From assembly GCA_020536535.1 (NCBI GenBank), contig JAHLWZ010000999.1, positions 1-31,388 on the forward strand: a DNA stretch of 31,388 bases, read 5' to 3'. This document shows, piece by piece, positions 14,291 through 25,008 of the stretch. The position numbers and the translations under genes are program-made. Numbering within the stretch: position 1 is the stretch's first letter; each line of letters starts with the position of its first letter. Under the pieces are notes generated by a model. That model worked only from the letters and a program-made list of their open reading frames with translations. It made no database searches and had not been told where the DNA came from. Source of the stretch: Pelomyxa schiedti (Eukaryota > Evosea > Pelobiontida > Pelomyxidae).

Positions 14291-14505
14291 CTCACAGTTT
14301 GGTGTTTATTTCAGAAACTAAGGTGTCACTGGAATGCCAAACGCAATATGTCAAAGTGTGACATATAATTTCCCTGCACGCCAAAATGTGACATGCCTAC
14401 CCCAGCACCACCTCCGTTCAAACGCATTCGAATAGTTTTCTTCGAATTTCCAAGATCTCTGAAATACCGAAACATCCAATTTGGCCGCCAGCAATAATCA
14501 ACACG
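14291..14505. promoter_or_regulatory. Divergent promoter region with TGACAT palindrome
   Basis: This 215-base gap separates two outward-facing genes. It holds a perfect inverted repeat ATATGTCA-AAGTG-TGACATAT (14346-14366) and another TGTGACATG about 20 bases further on. Repeated TGACA half-sites in a shared upstream gap suggest a transcription-factor site; the factor is unknown. Confidence 0.4.
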
Positions 14506-17500
14506 ATGCTGTCAGTAGCCCCCATCAGCATAACATCGCCACCAATAGCACCAACAACCACAACTCTCAGCAGCGAAGAGGACGCCGTCAGAACGACTAC
14601 GCTCTCGCCCTCCTCGGTCCTCCCCACGTCTACCCCGTCGCCCGAGGCCGAGCCCCGCGCTGCCGTCCTCAGCGACTCCAGCGGCGCCGCCCCAAGCTAC
14701 GTCGACCAAAACCGAAACCAACACCAACAACCACAGCAACAGCAACAGCAACCCCAACAGAAGCAGCAGCAGCAGCACCTACAGCCGGCGGTCGTCATGG
14801 ACGCGGCCGTCGCGTTAGGCACCCCACCCACATCCGCAGCGAGAGCCCACCCAAGCGGCGGGGCGCCCCCGCACATCCACGCGCCGCCCGAGGGCGAGAC
14901 CCCGCGGCAGCAGCACAGCCCGGAGCGGCAGCAAGAGCCAGAGCAGCAGCACCAGCAGCAGGAGCAGCAGCACCAACAGCAGCACAAGGCCGACGGCGAC
15001 GAGGAGTACGAGGACAAGGGCACGGCGGAGGACCGTTCCAGCCAGCGGGCGGCGGCGGCCTCCTCCTGCGCCGGCGGCGTCGGGGAGCGCGGCGGCGCCT
15101 CGGTTGCGGCGACGGGCACGGCGGCGGCGGGGGCGACGGTGCTGCAGGGCGAGGTGGAGGAGGAGGAGGAGACCGAGGTCGGAGATACCGGCGGAATCTC
15201 GCCTCCACACTCGCCGTCGATAAGAAATGGACCGAATTCGGGGAGTGGCCCATGCGTGACTTCTGTGGAATCAACCAAAAGACAACCGGCTGTGCAGGAA
15301 CCAGAACAACAACGGGAACAAGTTCGATCCCAGCAAGCTGTGGCACGGAGCGATTTTGCCCAAAGCAATTGCACAACTGCGCAGAAAGCTGACGTTACTG
15401 CGCTTCATATTAGGTCGTCTGATGAGGGACTACTGCCGTCAACCAAAAACCCACAGCTCATTGGGATTGTACAAACTGAACCTCTTGGGCGGGACTGGGT
15501 ACTCATTCCTGAGAGCACACCACTGAAACCAACTGCATCGGATTCAAAAGCAGCAGTAAAACCGAAAAAAAGCACCACTGTGTCAAGTAAATCGCACACT
15601 ACTCGTCCTGTGGCTGTAGCCTCACCCATTATCGAATCCGCTGCAGCTGCTTCTTCACCTTTGGTTTCAGCTGCAATCACTTCTAAGCCACCAGATGTAA
15701 ATGTTGACGGGCAAACATTCTGTCGTTGCTGTTGCCCCAAGGAATCAGTGATGCGAGAAAAATATGATTCCACACATGCACATAAGAGCAAACTTGTCGA
15801 ATATTGGTGTCGAAACTATTTCTTGCTCCCGAACGTATCAACCTCCCAATTACTCGGATTGAGTTAACTTCGGTTTTTTTTTTTATCTCACAAAGGCGAG
15901 GGAAAGCTTACGTGAATTAGCATTCACGAGAGGAGGATTTGTAACATGCCCATTAAGAAAAGAAGCCTGGTCACTTCTCCTTGGTGTTGACAACCATCAT
16001 GTATTGGCTCATCAAAAATGTAAGTACTGTCTACGAAGAAGCCACTATACTAAACTCATAAATTACTCTTATTAATTCTCATTACTAAGTATAGCGTTTG
16101 AGAGAGAAACATATGATCCTGAAATTGAAAAAGATGTGAGTAGGGCACTGCACAACCCACACCTACGTTATCAACGGTATTTTGGGTGTTAGTGTGGGAT
16201 GAGAGTGATATTGGAATTTCTAATGAAGAAAAACCGCCAGGGATCACAAAGTTCAAGAACTCAGAGCTATGCTCAATGCACTGACTGAGTCCCCCTTGCA
16301 TGTATCATACTTTCAGGTGGACTCATGAAATTTTTCATCGGGTATTGATGGTGCATACAGGGATGTCATGATGTTGCTTCCACATTTCTTCTGGTATCAG
16401 GAATTCAGATAGGATATGCACAACTTGAGCAAGCTTTTTCAAAAATTCTAAGGTAGTCCCGTCCCAAATAAAAGCTTGGTTCTCACATTTCTACAGAGTG
16501 TTATCGGAGCCTCTACAGGAGATAATGTCACTTATGCAGTATTTGCCATATGTACTTAGATGTGGGGATCTGGAAGTTGCTCAATTTGTGGAGAAAAATT
16601 ATAAGTCTCCCCCTCATTTCCTCATGGAGTGGTTTTTGACTCTGTTTTATCGGATGTCAGATGATATAACAGTAGGTACATTCTCACGGTGATAAAACTC
16701 TTATATCCACGCAGATTGTGTCGCGATTCTATGATGTAATCCTTGCCTCTGACACATCTATGATTTTGTTCCTTTGTGCGAGTATTATTATTCAAGTCAA
16801 AAGAAAACTACTAAGGGTAACGTTTGCAAACCGCCATATCCAATAATTTCTCTAGGTTAGACCCAAAACAGAAGATATACACCACTTTTTGAGCAAGGAA
16901 ACCAACCTTATTTTAAACTTGGAAGTTGGTGCGTATGATTTGCATTGCCTGCACGCCCTAACAAAGCACAACAACAAAAAAAAAAAAAAATCAAGAGGAG
17001 GCAGGAGAACCCAAACTCGAAATGATCATCAAAAGAGCAATACAAATGTACCGCAGCTGCCCATTTTACACCGACCAGTCCCATTGGCAGTATGTCCTTT
17101 TCCCCCTACACCTCACACTATATTTACCCTCACCCAAACCCCCGCAGGCCTCTGCTGCCAATACTCAAGCCCCCTGCTCCCAAAACACGCCGCGAGCGTG
17201 TGCAACAGTGGGTGGAGCAGAGCAGCATGATGGCCACCATGATCCCGCTGCACCACCCCTACTTGTGCTCCAACTGTGTGCAGCACAGGGCATGTCCCCT
17301 TCAAGAGTGGGCTGTTCTCAAGCAACACCGGCTGCTGCAGCAAGGCCAGGCATCACGGCGGCCGAGTGCCCAGCACAACTACCTCAAGACCGTCAACACG
17401 TGGGAGGAAGGGGGACTGGCTCCTCCAGAGTCCTGCCCGGACTGCTGCAATGTAACTTGCTACGAATGCCTGTTGTGCAACTGTGTGCATTGTGTGCAGT

Positions 17501-17523
17501 GCTTGCAGCAACAGCAGCACTGA
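14506..17523 (+). CDS. TBC-domain Rab GTPase-activating protein, TBC1D20-like
   Basis: The first exon encodes about 440 mostly disordered residues: Ser/Thr/Pro-rich, then long Gln runs (14720-14790, 14940-14990), then an Ala/Gly-rich acidic stretch. It ends in a Cys cluster (FCRCCCPKESVMREK). The TBC domain follows over short exons: SLRELAFTRGGFVTCPLRK, EAWSLLLGVDNHHVLAHQK, the arginine-finger motif EIEKDVSRAL (IxxDxxR), and ALTESPLHVSYFQ|GCHDVASTFLLVSG, which supplies the glutamine finger YFQ across an intron. Next come LMEWFLTLFYRMSDD and SRFYDVILASDTSMILFL. Both catalytic fingers are intact, so it should be an active GAP; TBC1D20 acts on Rab1 at the ER/Golgi. A 66-nt intron, containing a run of 15 A, joins NLEV to EEAGEPKLEMIIKRAI. 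The tail has no membrane helix but ends in a Cys-rich stretch (CPDCCNVTCYECLLCNC). Confidence 0.85.
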
Positions 17524-17588
17524 AGTGTTGGATAAATATAAGAAAGAAGAAGGAAATAAAAGGGGCAAGTGGGTGAATTTTCTCTTGG

Positions 17589-18764
17589 TTACCATGACAG
17601 GCAGTGTGTGATGTTTGGGTCTGCAGCTAGGCAGTTGCCGCAGTGGATGCAGCCTGGGTGCTGTAAGAGCTGTTCTTTGTTAATCGAGTCTTCAGTGACT
17701 GTGTGGTTGCATCCAACAGGGCACACGTTGGAGAGTAGGGCATTGAATTTATCGTGGTGTCCCTTTTGGCACTTAATGGATAATACCTATTAACACTAGT
17801 GAGTAAAATTTGTGAAAACCGGTTGCAGAGTATACCTTGAAAGGCATCACAAATTCCATTAAAGCAGCCAGTGGGCAGACAAACCGACAGAAGAAGCGGG
17901 GAACAACAATGCATGATGCTACACATGCTACGAACACTCCTATCTTCAACCAAGCAACAAGACCTAGTGAAGTTTGCTTGTGTAAGGATATCAAGTGAAA
18001 TGAACCTGCAACCGCAAGTACGTTTGTTGCTGTCCAGACAACGAAATTGGGAAGATAGCAGAAGAGCGTGCATGATGGTGAAATGACTCCAAAAGGTGCA
18101 TCAGAGAAAACCTAGATTAGGTAAAGGCGAAGTTGGTGTTTGTTGTGAAAGTACTCCAATAGGGGCCTCAGCATAAGCCTTGGCAGCAGCCAATTGCACA
18201 GCGTTGTCTTCGGGTACGTCTGGGATAGACGATCGGCGCCATGCTGCCAAGCCACAGCAAAGCACACTGAAAGCCAGGACACCCCACTTAATATCCTTTA
18301 GGGAGGAAGCCGTGTTGGGAGAGAGCTTTGAACGAGGATAGGGAATATAAGAAATAAGGTCTTGCGCAAAACCCATTGGACACGCCCAGCCACACAAGAA
18401 TTTCCCCACTAGAATTGCTGTGAGGAAAGTCACTCTATTACAAGGTGTTAAGGTAAAAGGTCAATAAAAGGTAATATGGCAAAATTTATGACAGGCCGTC
18501 TTACCCTAAAGAAAGGATTGGAACAACAGCGTGTGACAAAGAATATTCAATGGCATCAAAAGTCCCCACAGCAATACTGAATGGGCTCTTTGTGCAATGG
18601 AGAATAGGGACCATGAGCCCTAAACGAAACGTTGGAGAGTTAAATCTGGTGGAAGGAAGCTTACATGGTAGTACAGGTACGCCAAAAATGCTCGAATTAA
18701 GTGCCACGAGCACGATAGATTGCACGACGTGTCTCGCTATTCTACACACAATTACATCATTCAT
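17589..18764 (-). CDS. NapH/NosR-like membrane iron-sulphur protein (polyferredoxin type)
   Basis: The first ATG is at 18764 (MNDVIVCRIARHVVQSIVLV). The protein has several hydrophobic helices and three cysteine regions: CGWACPMGFAQDLISYIP after helix 2, RFFCRFVCPLAALMEF after a later helix, and a C-terminal part with KCQKGHHDKF, CPVGCNH and CIHCGNCLAADPNITHC. The first two are the hallmark of the Fer4_5 / NapH-NosR-CcoG membrane family, in which cysteines bind 4Fe-4S clusters and pass electrons at the membrane. Exons join in phase: SLG|VTFLTAIL, API G|VFSDAPFGVISPS (44-nt intron) and MPFK|VLSIKCQKG (49-nt intron). The introns show it is a resident eukaryotic gene even though the family is mainly bacterial and archaeal, so ancient transfer is likely. 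It is convergent with the TBC gene, 65 bases apart. Partner proteins are not visible here. Confidence 0.8.
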
Positions 18765-19123
18765 ACAACAAACGGATGAACACACGTCAATTTCCCAACG
18801 GCCTTGAATGACAGTGAAACATCGTTAGTCAAGCGCGTAATGGACATGATACGATACGAAACACAAGCACACTACATAACACAGCAGATCTGTCGTTGTT
18901 TGGGAGTTGTTGCCGTACCATGTCCTCTGACGCAGCACGAGTTTTTTTTTTCCTTTTGATTTGGCTTTTCGGTCAAAGACAGCGCAGGGAAATGCTTCAC
19001 GAAAAAAAAAATCAGTCGACACGCTGTTCTATGTTTTTTGAAAATTTTTCGTTTTCTATTTTCTATTATCCTGAAAAGTACAACACTCAAAGAGGTGATG
19101 ATACAGACACAGTCAAACACGTT
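18765..19123. other. Intergenic region, no gene recognised
   Basis: This gap lies between the start of the iron-sulphur gene and the end of the RasGEF gene. Bases 18940-19080 are rich in T and A runs. Short open frames on both strands are low-complexity and resemble no family. Confidence 0.5.
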
Positions 19124-19155
19124 TCAACTGGAACTCTTGCGGGGTTCCAGTTGAA
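19123..19155 (-). repeat. Perfect 12-bp inverted repeat over the RasGEF stop codon
   Basis: TTCAACTGGAAC (19123-19134) and GTTCCAGTTGAA (19144-19155) pair perfectly around a 9-base loop. On the minus strand the stem covers the last codons and the stop codon of the RasGEF gene, so its mRNA would fold at the stop. Confidence 0.75.
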
Positions 19156-22100
19156 GACTTAGTGTGTACAACTGGTCATCATCACAGGACGGTAAGTCCT
19201 GCAGGAGAGTATAGAGAGGCTCCTGCGGGGTGAATGTGCAATTCGTTACTTGGAACAGCTGCATTTCGGCAATCACACTGTACTCTAGCTCTCGTTTCTT
19301 GATGTTGATAAGCGGAACTTCCTCGGTGCTGTCCACAAAGTCTGGGTTGCCATCACCTGTGTTGTGGTTTCGTTAGTAATGCCTGTGTTGAAATAAACGG
19401 GATACGAGGTACATATGAATGTGAGGTCAGAAAGGTATGTGCCGAGATAAGGAATTACAAATGAAGTGTTCTTATGGAGACACTCTCGGTACGTTTTAAA
19501 TGACATAGTAGGTGACATTAACTGATGCAACTTCTCAAGTAACTTGGAAAAATGAGAAACTACGAGCGAGCATGAAATACACACTGCCAAAGCTGACTTA
19601 TTAACCGCTTGCTTTGTGAGAGTCAAACGTGAGACTGGGCTTGTTGTCAGACCTGCCAGAATGCTCATTACAGAACTATAATTCCCAATGCGTCGTAAGT
19701 GCTTTGTTTTTATATCAGACAGATAGCGAAATTGACGTTTTAAGACCTCAGCGATCATAATAAACTTTGTATAATACCGGGCCCGAACTGAAGCAGTGGT
19801 CCCAGAAAGAATAGTTAAAGTCACCTTTTTCATTGTTTAAGCACTTGAGCAAAAGACAAGAAAAATACCCAAAATGCAACTTGATTTGATCTTGCTATCA
19901 TACGGTGAACATTAACAGATTTATATCTCGTTTTCTTTTTTGTCCAATTCTGATCAAGGAGCTCAGAGGCCTGAAGAAAGCATTTTTTGAGAATATTTTG
20001 CAACAGGTAGAAAAATTACATTTATACTCTGAAAAAGGGACGATTCTATGAGAGTTAGTTGCTGTGCAATGTCGATTTCAGGTGCTGACTCCCAAATTTC
20101 CAGCAATGAATAGGAGGGAATCTTGGTGTGATTTTATTGTTTTGTAATGTTCTGTGCACGATGCATACCTCTATGGGAGTCTCCTTTGTTGTCAACTGCT
20201 GCTGGACTTTGGCTTCTTCCTCTTTTTTTGCAAGTTCTGATTGTAGGGAGGTTGCTAATCTTGTGTGACCATCTCTCTTGAGAAGTTCGATAAATTCATT
20301 CAACATCTGGTACTATATTTAGCTTTTGGGAGAAAACAGGGATTGGAATCTCACTGATATGGTGCGTTTGTCGAAATCTTGAAATTGGTTTTCTATCCAG
20401 TACTTAATTACTACCCCCACTTTGAGCTGTATCGCTGTTGCTTTGGCGGGCTGAAGAGCTCCTTCGGGAATTTGATATCTAAAGGTTTTAGTGCTCCAGC
20501 ACTCCCAGGAAAGTACAAAACCGTTGTCGAAGCTTATCAAGCAGTTCATATGGAGTACAGAAGCTCTGATATGTGGTGATGCAACTTTTTAATAATTTTG
20601 TATCTATAAGGGGGTTAATCTAAATCCAAGTCGTGACGGTCTGTGATGCAGTACTATAAAATTCATCAGAAGTGAGATAAGAAACGATGTTGTTCAATGT
20701 TCCCGCTCTCAATGTTCCATTGGAATCCGGTACAGGGAGTACTTTCTCTTGCCATGGCGAAACTGATGTTGGAACCTGCAAGAAAATGTCATCGGAGAAA
20801 AAAAAAGGCAGAAGGAACCTCGGATGAGACCATCTGAAGGGCTGCAGCTACAGATGATGAAACAGTGCCAGAATCTCCTATACAAACTGTGAATGCACAA
20901 TTAAAATCGAAAATCACGGTACGGTTGGAGATATAGTTATAAGTCCCTACATGACCTAGCAAAGTGTGGCAAAAAGACATCATGTATTGGCATGTTGCCA
21001 CAAAGTGCACCACTGCGGATACAAGAATCGGGGAGCCATTCAAAGACTCTGTAATAAACATACGAGAAAGGCCAAGTAGCTGTAATGTTAATACCCTGGA
21101 ATTCATGTTACAACGTTACCTGGGTTGATTACTTAAATAACGTACCGCAAAGAATTTGAGTAGCAATAAATTTGATTCATCAGGACAGACTCGACTTTCC
21201 TCAGGTCTTTCCCGGGAGATGCCCCCAGACTATCTGTAATTACAGATTCTTCTATCCTATATCGGTGTAAGAAATATTGCCGGACTGGGAAAGGCGACAG
21301 ACTGAGGTGGTTCTGATTTTATGTTTCCTGTTATCTGCAAAGCTGAGGAAAGAAGCTGACATAGAAACATATCAGTGCGGATAACTGTACTGCTGCTATC
21401 ACCACTGTCAGAAATTTGAGTTGGTAGTTTCTTCCATCCAGATAGTGACACAGAGTCCAGCATACTCGAAATTCTTTCCATGAGTTCCTCGACTGCTCTG
21501 GAGAAGTCGAGGCGCTCTATATTCTGTGCAGAAAAAAAAGAGACATCGATAAGTTTTAAAGGCTAAAATAAGGAGTTACACCTGACCAAGGAGAATTTTA
21601 TTGGAGTGCTTCAGTACTAAAACTAATGACGCAGATAAACTGGCAGTCAAATCTGCCAAAGAACTTGAGTCTTGCGTGATAGAACTCACGTCGCGCTGAT
21701 GAGACTTAATGAAAATCACTTGCTGTCAGTTACAACTTACTGGTGTTGGAGGAATGGCAATAGGAGCATCTGGAACCAAACTTTGCATCTGCAAAACTTC
21801 ATCTACTCCTCGTTTGACAGCTGGTGTGGGGGACTGCTTCTTTGATGAATACTGCTCTAAAATGAGAATTTTATGTGAACATTTGTCATACCTTCTTTAA
21901 AAAAGATATTCCACCAATGCCTTTCCTAACAAGAATTAAAAATCACATAAAATGGTAAGTTTTGGCAACTTCTGTGAATTTTGTTTTTCCACAGATACCA
22001 GCTTCTCTATTGAGGCAAGAACGTTCTCTGATATTGAGGGACTAGTTGACTCCCACTCTCGCTGAAAGCCAGGAAACGTTTTGGTCAAAAGGGAAATTAT

Positions 22101-23812
22101 TTGCTTGGAAATTGGAAGTGGTTCCTTCTTGTTTGGTTGGGCAAGTGATCCACTAGAAACAGACTCTGAATTGGGAATAGTTGGAAACTCAGTAAGGATT
22201 AATGGGAAGTACTTTGCAGAATGTGGGAGTCCGGAACAGGTTCAGGGGCAAATAATTGTTTAGTAGACGTCAATATCTCAACTGCCTCATTTGTTTCAAT
22301 ATTTGATGCAGCATGGGCTGATGCCATAAGATCCTTTCATAAACTGAGTCGGTGAGGTTATATATACGCTTATGAAGTGCGTGCTGAAACCACGCCAAGT
22401 AGAGTAGAAAAGTGGCAATTACAATGAGGGTGACCAGAGAATTTTCTACACCACTGTAAAATTCCTTTTGGTACACAGGATCTCTGGGAAACCGGAAAGC
22501 TGACTTGGCAAGTTGCCCAATCATTACTGCATTGTTCCGCAGTCTCTGAGAACTTCTAGTTAATCTTATGGTAAAGATCAGTATTCATACTTGCTCGTGA
22601 TTTGATTTATGTACATGAGAGAAGGCAATATATTTATTAAACTCTTGCACAATTTGCTTGACTCCTTCAATGAAATTTGGTTCGTTTTGTTCCTGGATGA
22701 AATTGTGTTATTTGGATGTGGAAGAGCTCTTTTGGTAATACAGATATTGCAGTTTTCACAAGACTGAATGACTTTGCTGTTTCTTGTGCGAGAATAGTCC
22801 ACTCACTTTTTGCAGGCTAATACCGAATTAAAATGGGGGTCACCTTCATTCACATACTTTGACTGTTGAAAGCAAACTTGGTTGTGAGATAGATTTTCCT
22901 AAAGCCAAAGAAGCTTGTATTGGCTGAGGATGAGGTGCTGCTTCCAAAGCAGAAATGGATGTAATGAGCTACGAAAGTTAATACAGATTTATCAAACACT
23001 AGTGCACCTTTTTTACATCATGGGCAATGCTCTTGCAGGATGCTGCTACATCTTGTGAAGCCTGCATGTCATAGGGATTTATGAAAGCAGCCTTGACAGA
23101 GGAGATTAGGCCCAAAACTGACTCTTGTAGCTTGTGTGCGAGTCAGAAGACCCATAGAAAGTACTGTAGTTATACCGAATTGACCAACTCTTTTAAGTGC
23201 GACATGGAAGTGCCAGGTTTATTAGTGTAATATGTGACAAGCTCCTCAATGGAGCGAACTTGTAGTGCAGCTTCCTTGGCCAAAGAAATTATTACAGTTT
23301 CATCAGTGGATCTATCCTAAAGGTGGGGAAAAAAATATGAATGCACTTTTATAGTCAATTTCTAACAATAAAAAATCATAATAATCAGGCCAGTTTATAG
23401 CTGCTAGTTTCACAATTATGGGTTGCAAAAAATTTTTTTAAAAAATAAAAAGTACTTCAGATGTCACAGCCCTTGCCAGCCTCTGGCTGGCCAAAACAAG
23501 CTCCTTTGCCAGAGGCACCACGCTCTCCTGCAGCGACGCCCCCCTGCTTATGCGAAACTTGGCCGCCGCGGCCGCAGCCGCCGTGGCGGCGGGGTGCGGC
23601 GCCGGGTGGGAGGGAGGCGGCAGCGCCTTGAGCCCCGCCCCCGCCCCTGTGCTCGTGCCTGTGCCTGGGCTGGCCCCTGGGCCCTCCGGCGTCGCCCTTC
23701 CCGGCTGTGCCGCGACGGGGACGAGCGATGATAACAAAGACGGCGATGATTGTGAGGGGGACAGGGCACGCGTTCGCTGCAGTGCAGCGCTGTTGTTTGG
23801 TGCTCCCGACAT
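19124..23812 (-). CDS. RasGEF (CDC25-type exchange factor) with RasGEF_N module and helical N-terminal half
   Basis: The ATG at 23812 begins MSGAPNNSAAL, followed by a GC-rich Pro/Ala/Gly segment and many short exons encoding amphipathic helices (for example SLQESVVPLAKELVLASQRL and QASQDVAASCKSIAHDVKK). The RasGEF_N module is recognisable: LPVPDSNGTLRAGTLNNIV (about 20730), TYQSFCTPYELLDKLRQRY joined across an intron to QIPEGALQP, and KYWIENQFQDFD. The catalytic domain follows: ELLDQNWTKK, SSVMSILAGLTTSPVSRL, SPTMSFKTYRE, IPYLGTYLSDLTFI, then DGNPDFVDS and LSLQLEPR at the end. It should load Ras-family GTPases with GTP at membranes. No PH, SH3 or kinase part is visible. The helical N-terminal half may mediate localisation. 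Exon borders between 20600 and 23400 are approximate, and two genes rather than one remain possible there. Confidence 0.8.
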
Positions 23813-24016
23813 TGGACGATTTGTACTTTTGTCTCTTGGAAGAGCAGATTCGCAGTTGGATTCGCAAAAACACTTGAAAATCAACACAGCGCGGAAACGA
23901 CAACGTTAGTGGTGGCCACCTCGGAAGTTTTTGACAGCCTTTTGCGAGTTCTGTGCGAGGACTTGCCATCACAGACCTGAAGCTGTTGAATTAGACCCCC
24001 CAATGCACGACAAATC

Positions 24017-24676
24017 ATGGCCAATGTGACACGAAGAAATGAGATGCTCAATCAAGCCAGGGGTGATCGGGTTACTTGCCCTGTAGTATTTCCTGATGTC
24101 GCCTGGTCGTTCTCCGCTGAGAAAACACCAATGAACTGCCCGGGGATCCCATCAGAAACTGGGTCATTGTTCGTTGTCTCATTGTTGCAGAGGGCAAATT
24201 ATGTACTGTGGATCAGTGACCAACAGCACAGAATTTGTCCTCTCCAGCCAGGGTTAGCTGTCCAACCAACTAACTCGTAGCCACACACACAGAGTGACTT
24301 GGCTTAAACACGGAAAAAGTTGGTGGCGGTTTTTTCCTTTCTTATGACTTGTGTGCAGATGTTCTTGTACGAGTCACACAGAAAGAAAAGGCTAATACAT
24401 ACAAATGCGTCTTTCCAGGTACTCCTGGACAGACTCACACTGTATGCTTCACGACAAGCACAATATCAGGAACGCCCACTAGATGTATACCGCTTTTTGC
24501 CGGAGAGCGGCTACCTCATACACGCGTGTATGAGAATTGCACTCAGTTCTGGAACACAGAGATTGTTGAATTGGCCAAAATGCGTCAGCTTTGGGAAGGG
24601 GGAGTCACCCTCTCTTGTTGACCTATTTTCATACTTAAAGTGTGTTCATTGGCCAGCTTTTTTTACCAAATTATAA
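24017..24676 (+). other. Unresolved possible coding region
   Basis: Two open frames are visible. The first, at 24017-24280, begins MANVTRRNEMLNQARGDRV. Downstream of a T-rich tract and acceptor-like TGTGCAG (24351-24357), overlapping frames at 24349-24621 and 24320-24676 are both open; one contains LPHTRVYENCTQFW, the other RPLDVYRFLPESGY. I recognise neither and cannot choose the frame. It may be a small spliced gene divergent from the RasGEF gene. Confidence 0.25.
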
Positions 24677-25008
24677 CCCATTAATAGGGCAGAGTGTTGG
24701 ATGTGGAGAACAAGAATCACAAACCTTGAAAAGGACATGTGAGCACAAAACTCAACCTCTTTAAAGTGTTGCCCCTGTATTGCAACCAAACCCCAGACAC
24801 TCTAACTTGGTTTGGGGAAAGGTTGGTGATACCACTCCCTTTGAGATCCCTTCAACCTTGGTGAGCAGTTTGCCTCACAGCGAATATTACCTTATCGGAA
24901 ATTGCTCTTTTTTTGAAGTGTTTACGTCACCAAGGCTTTTACAGTTGTTGAAGACCAATACAAATCAAAAATCTTTTTTTTAATCCTGTCTCGAGTTGTA
25001 TTGTGACA
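24677..25008. other. Intergenic region, nothing recognised
   Basis: A short 67-codon frame lies here without family similarity. The stretch probably contains the promoter of the gene starting at 25009. Confidence 0.4.

Noticed and set aside
14697-15376. Long minus-strand frames rich in Cys, Leu or Arg opposite the Q-rich exon
   Set aside because: They are mirror images of CAG/GCG-type repeats on the coding strand and have low complexity only.
16970-17030. Apparent frameshift at a run of 15 A in the TBC gene
   Set aside because: A 66-nt GT-AG intron with a CCCTAAC branch-like site spans the A run and restores the frame exactly (NLEV to EEAG).
18090-18180. Apparent frameshift at TTTT in the iron-sulphur protein gene
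   Set aside because: A 44-nt GT-AG intron joins API-G to VFSDAPFGV in phase, so no indel is needed.
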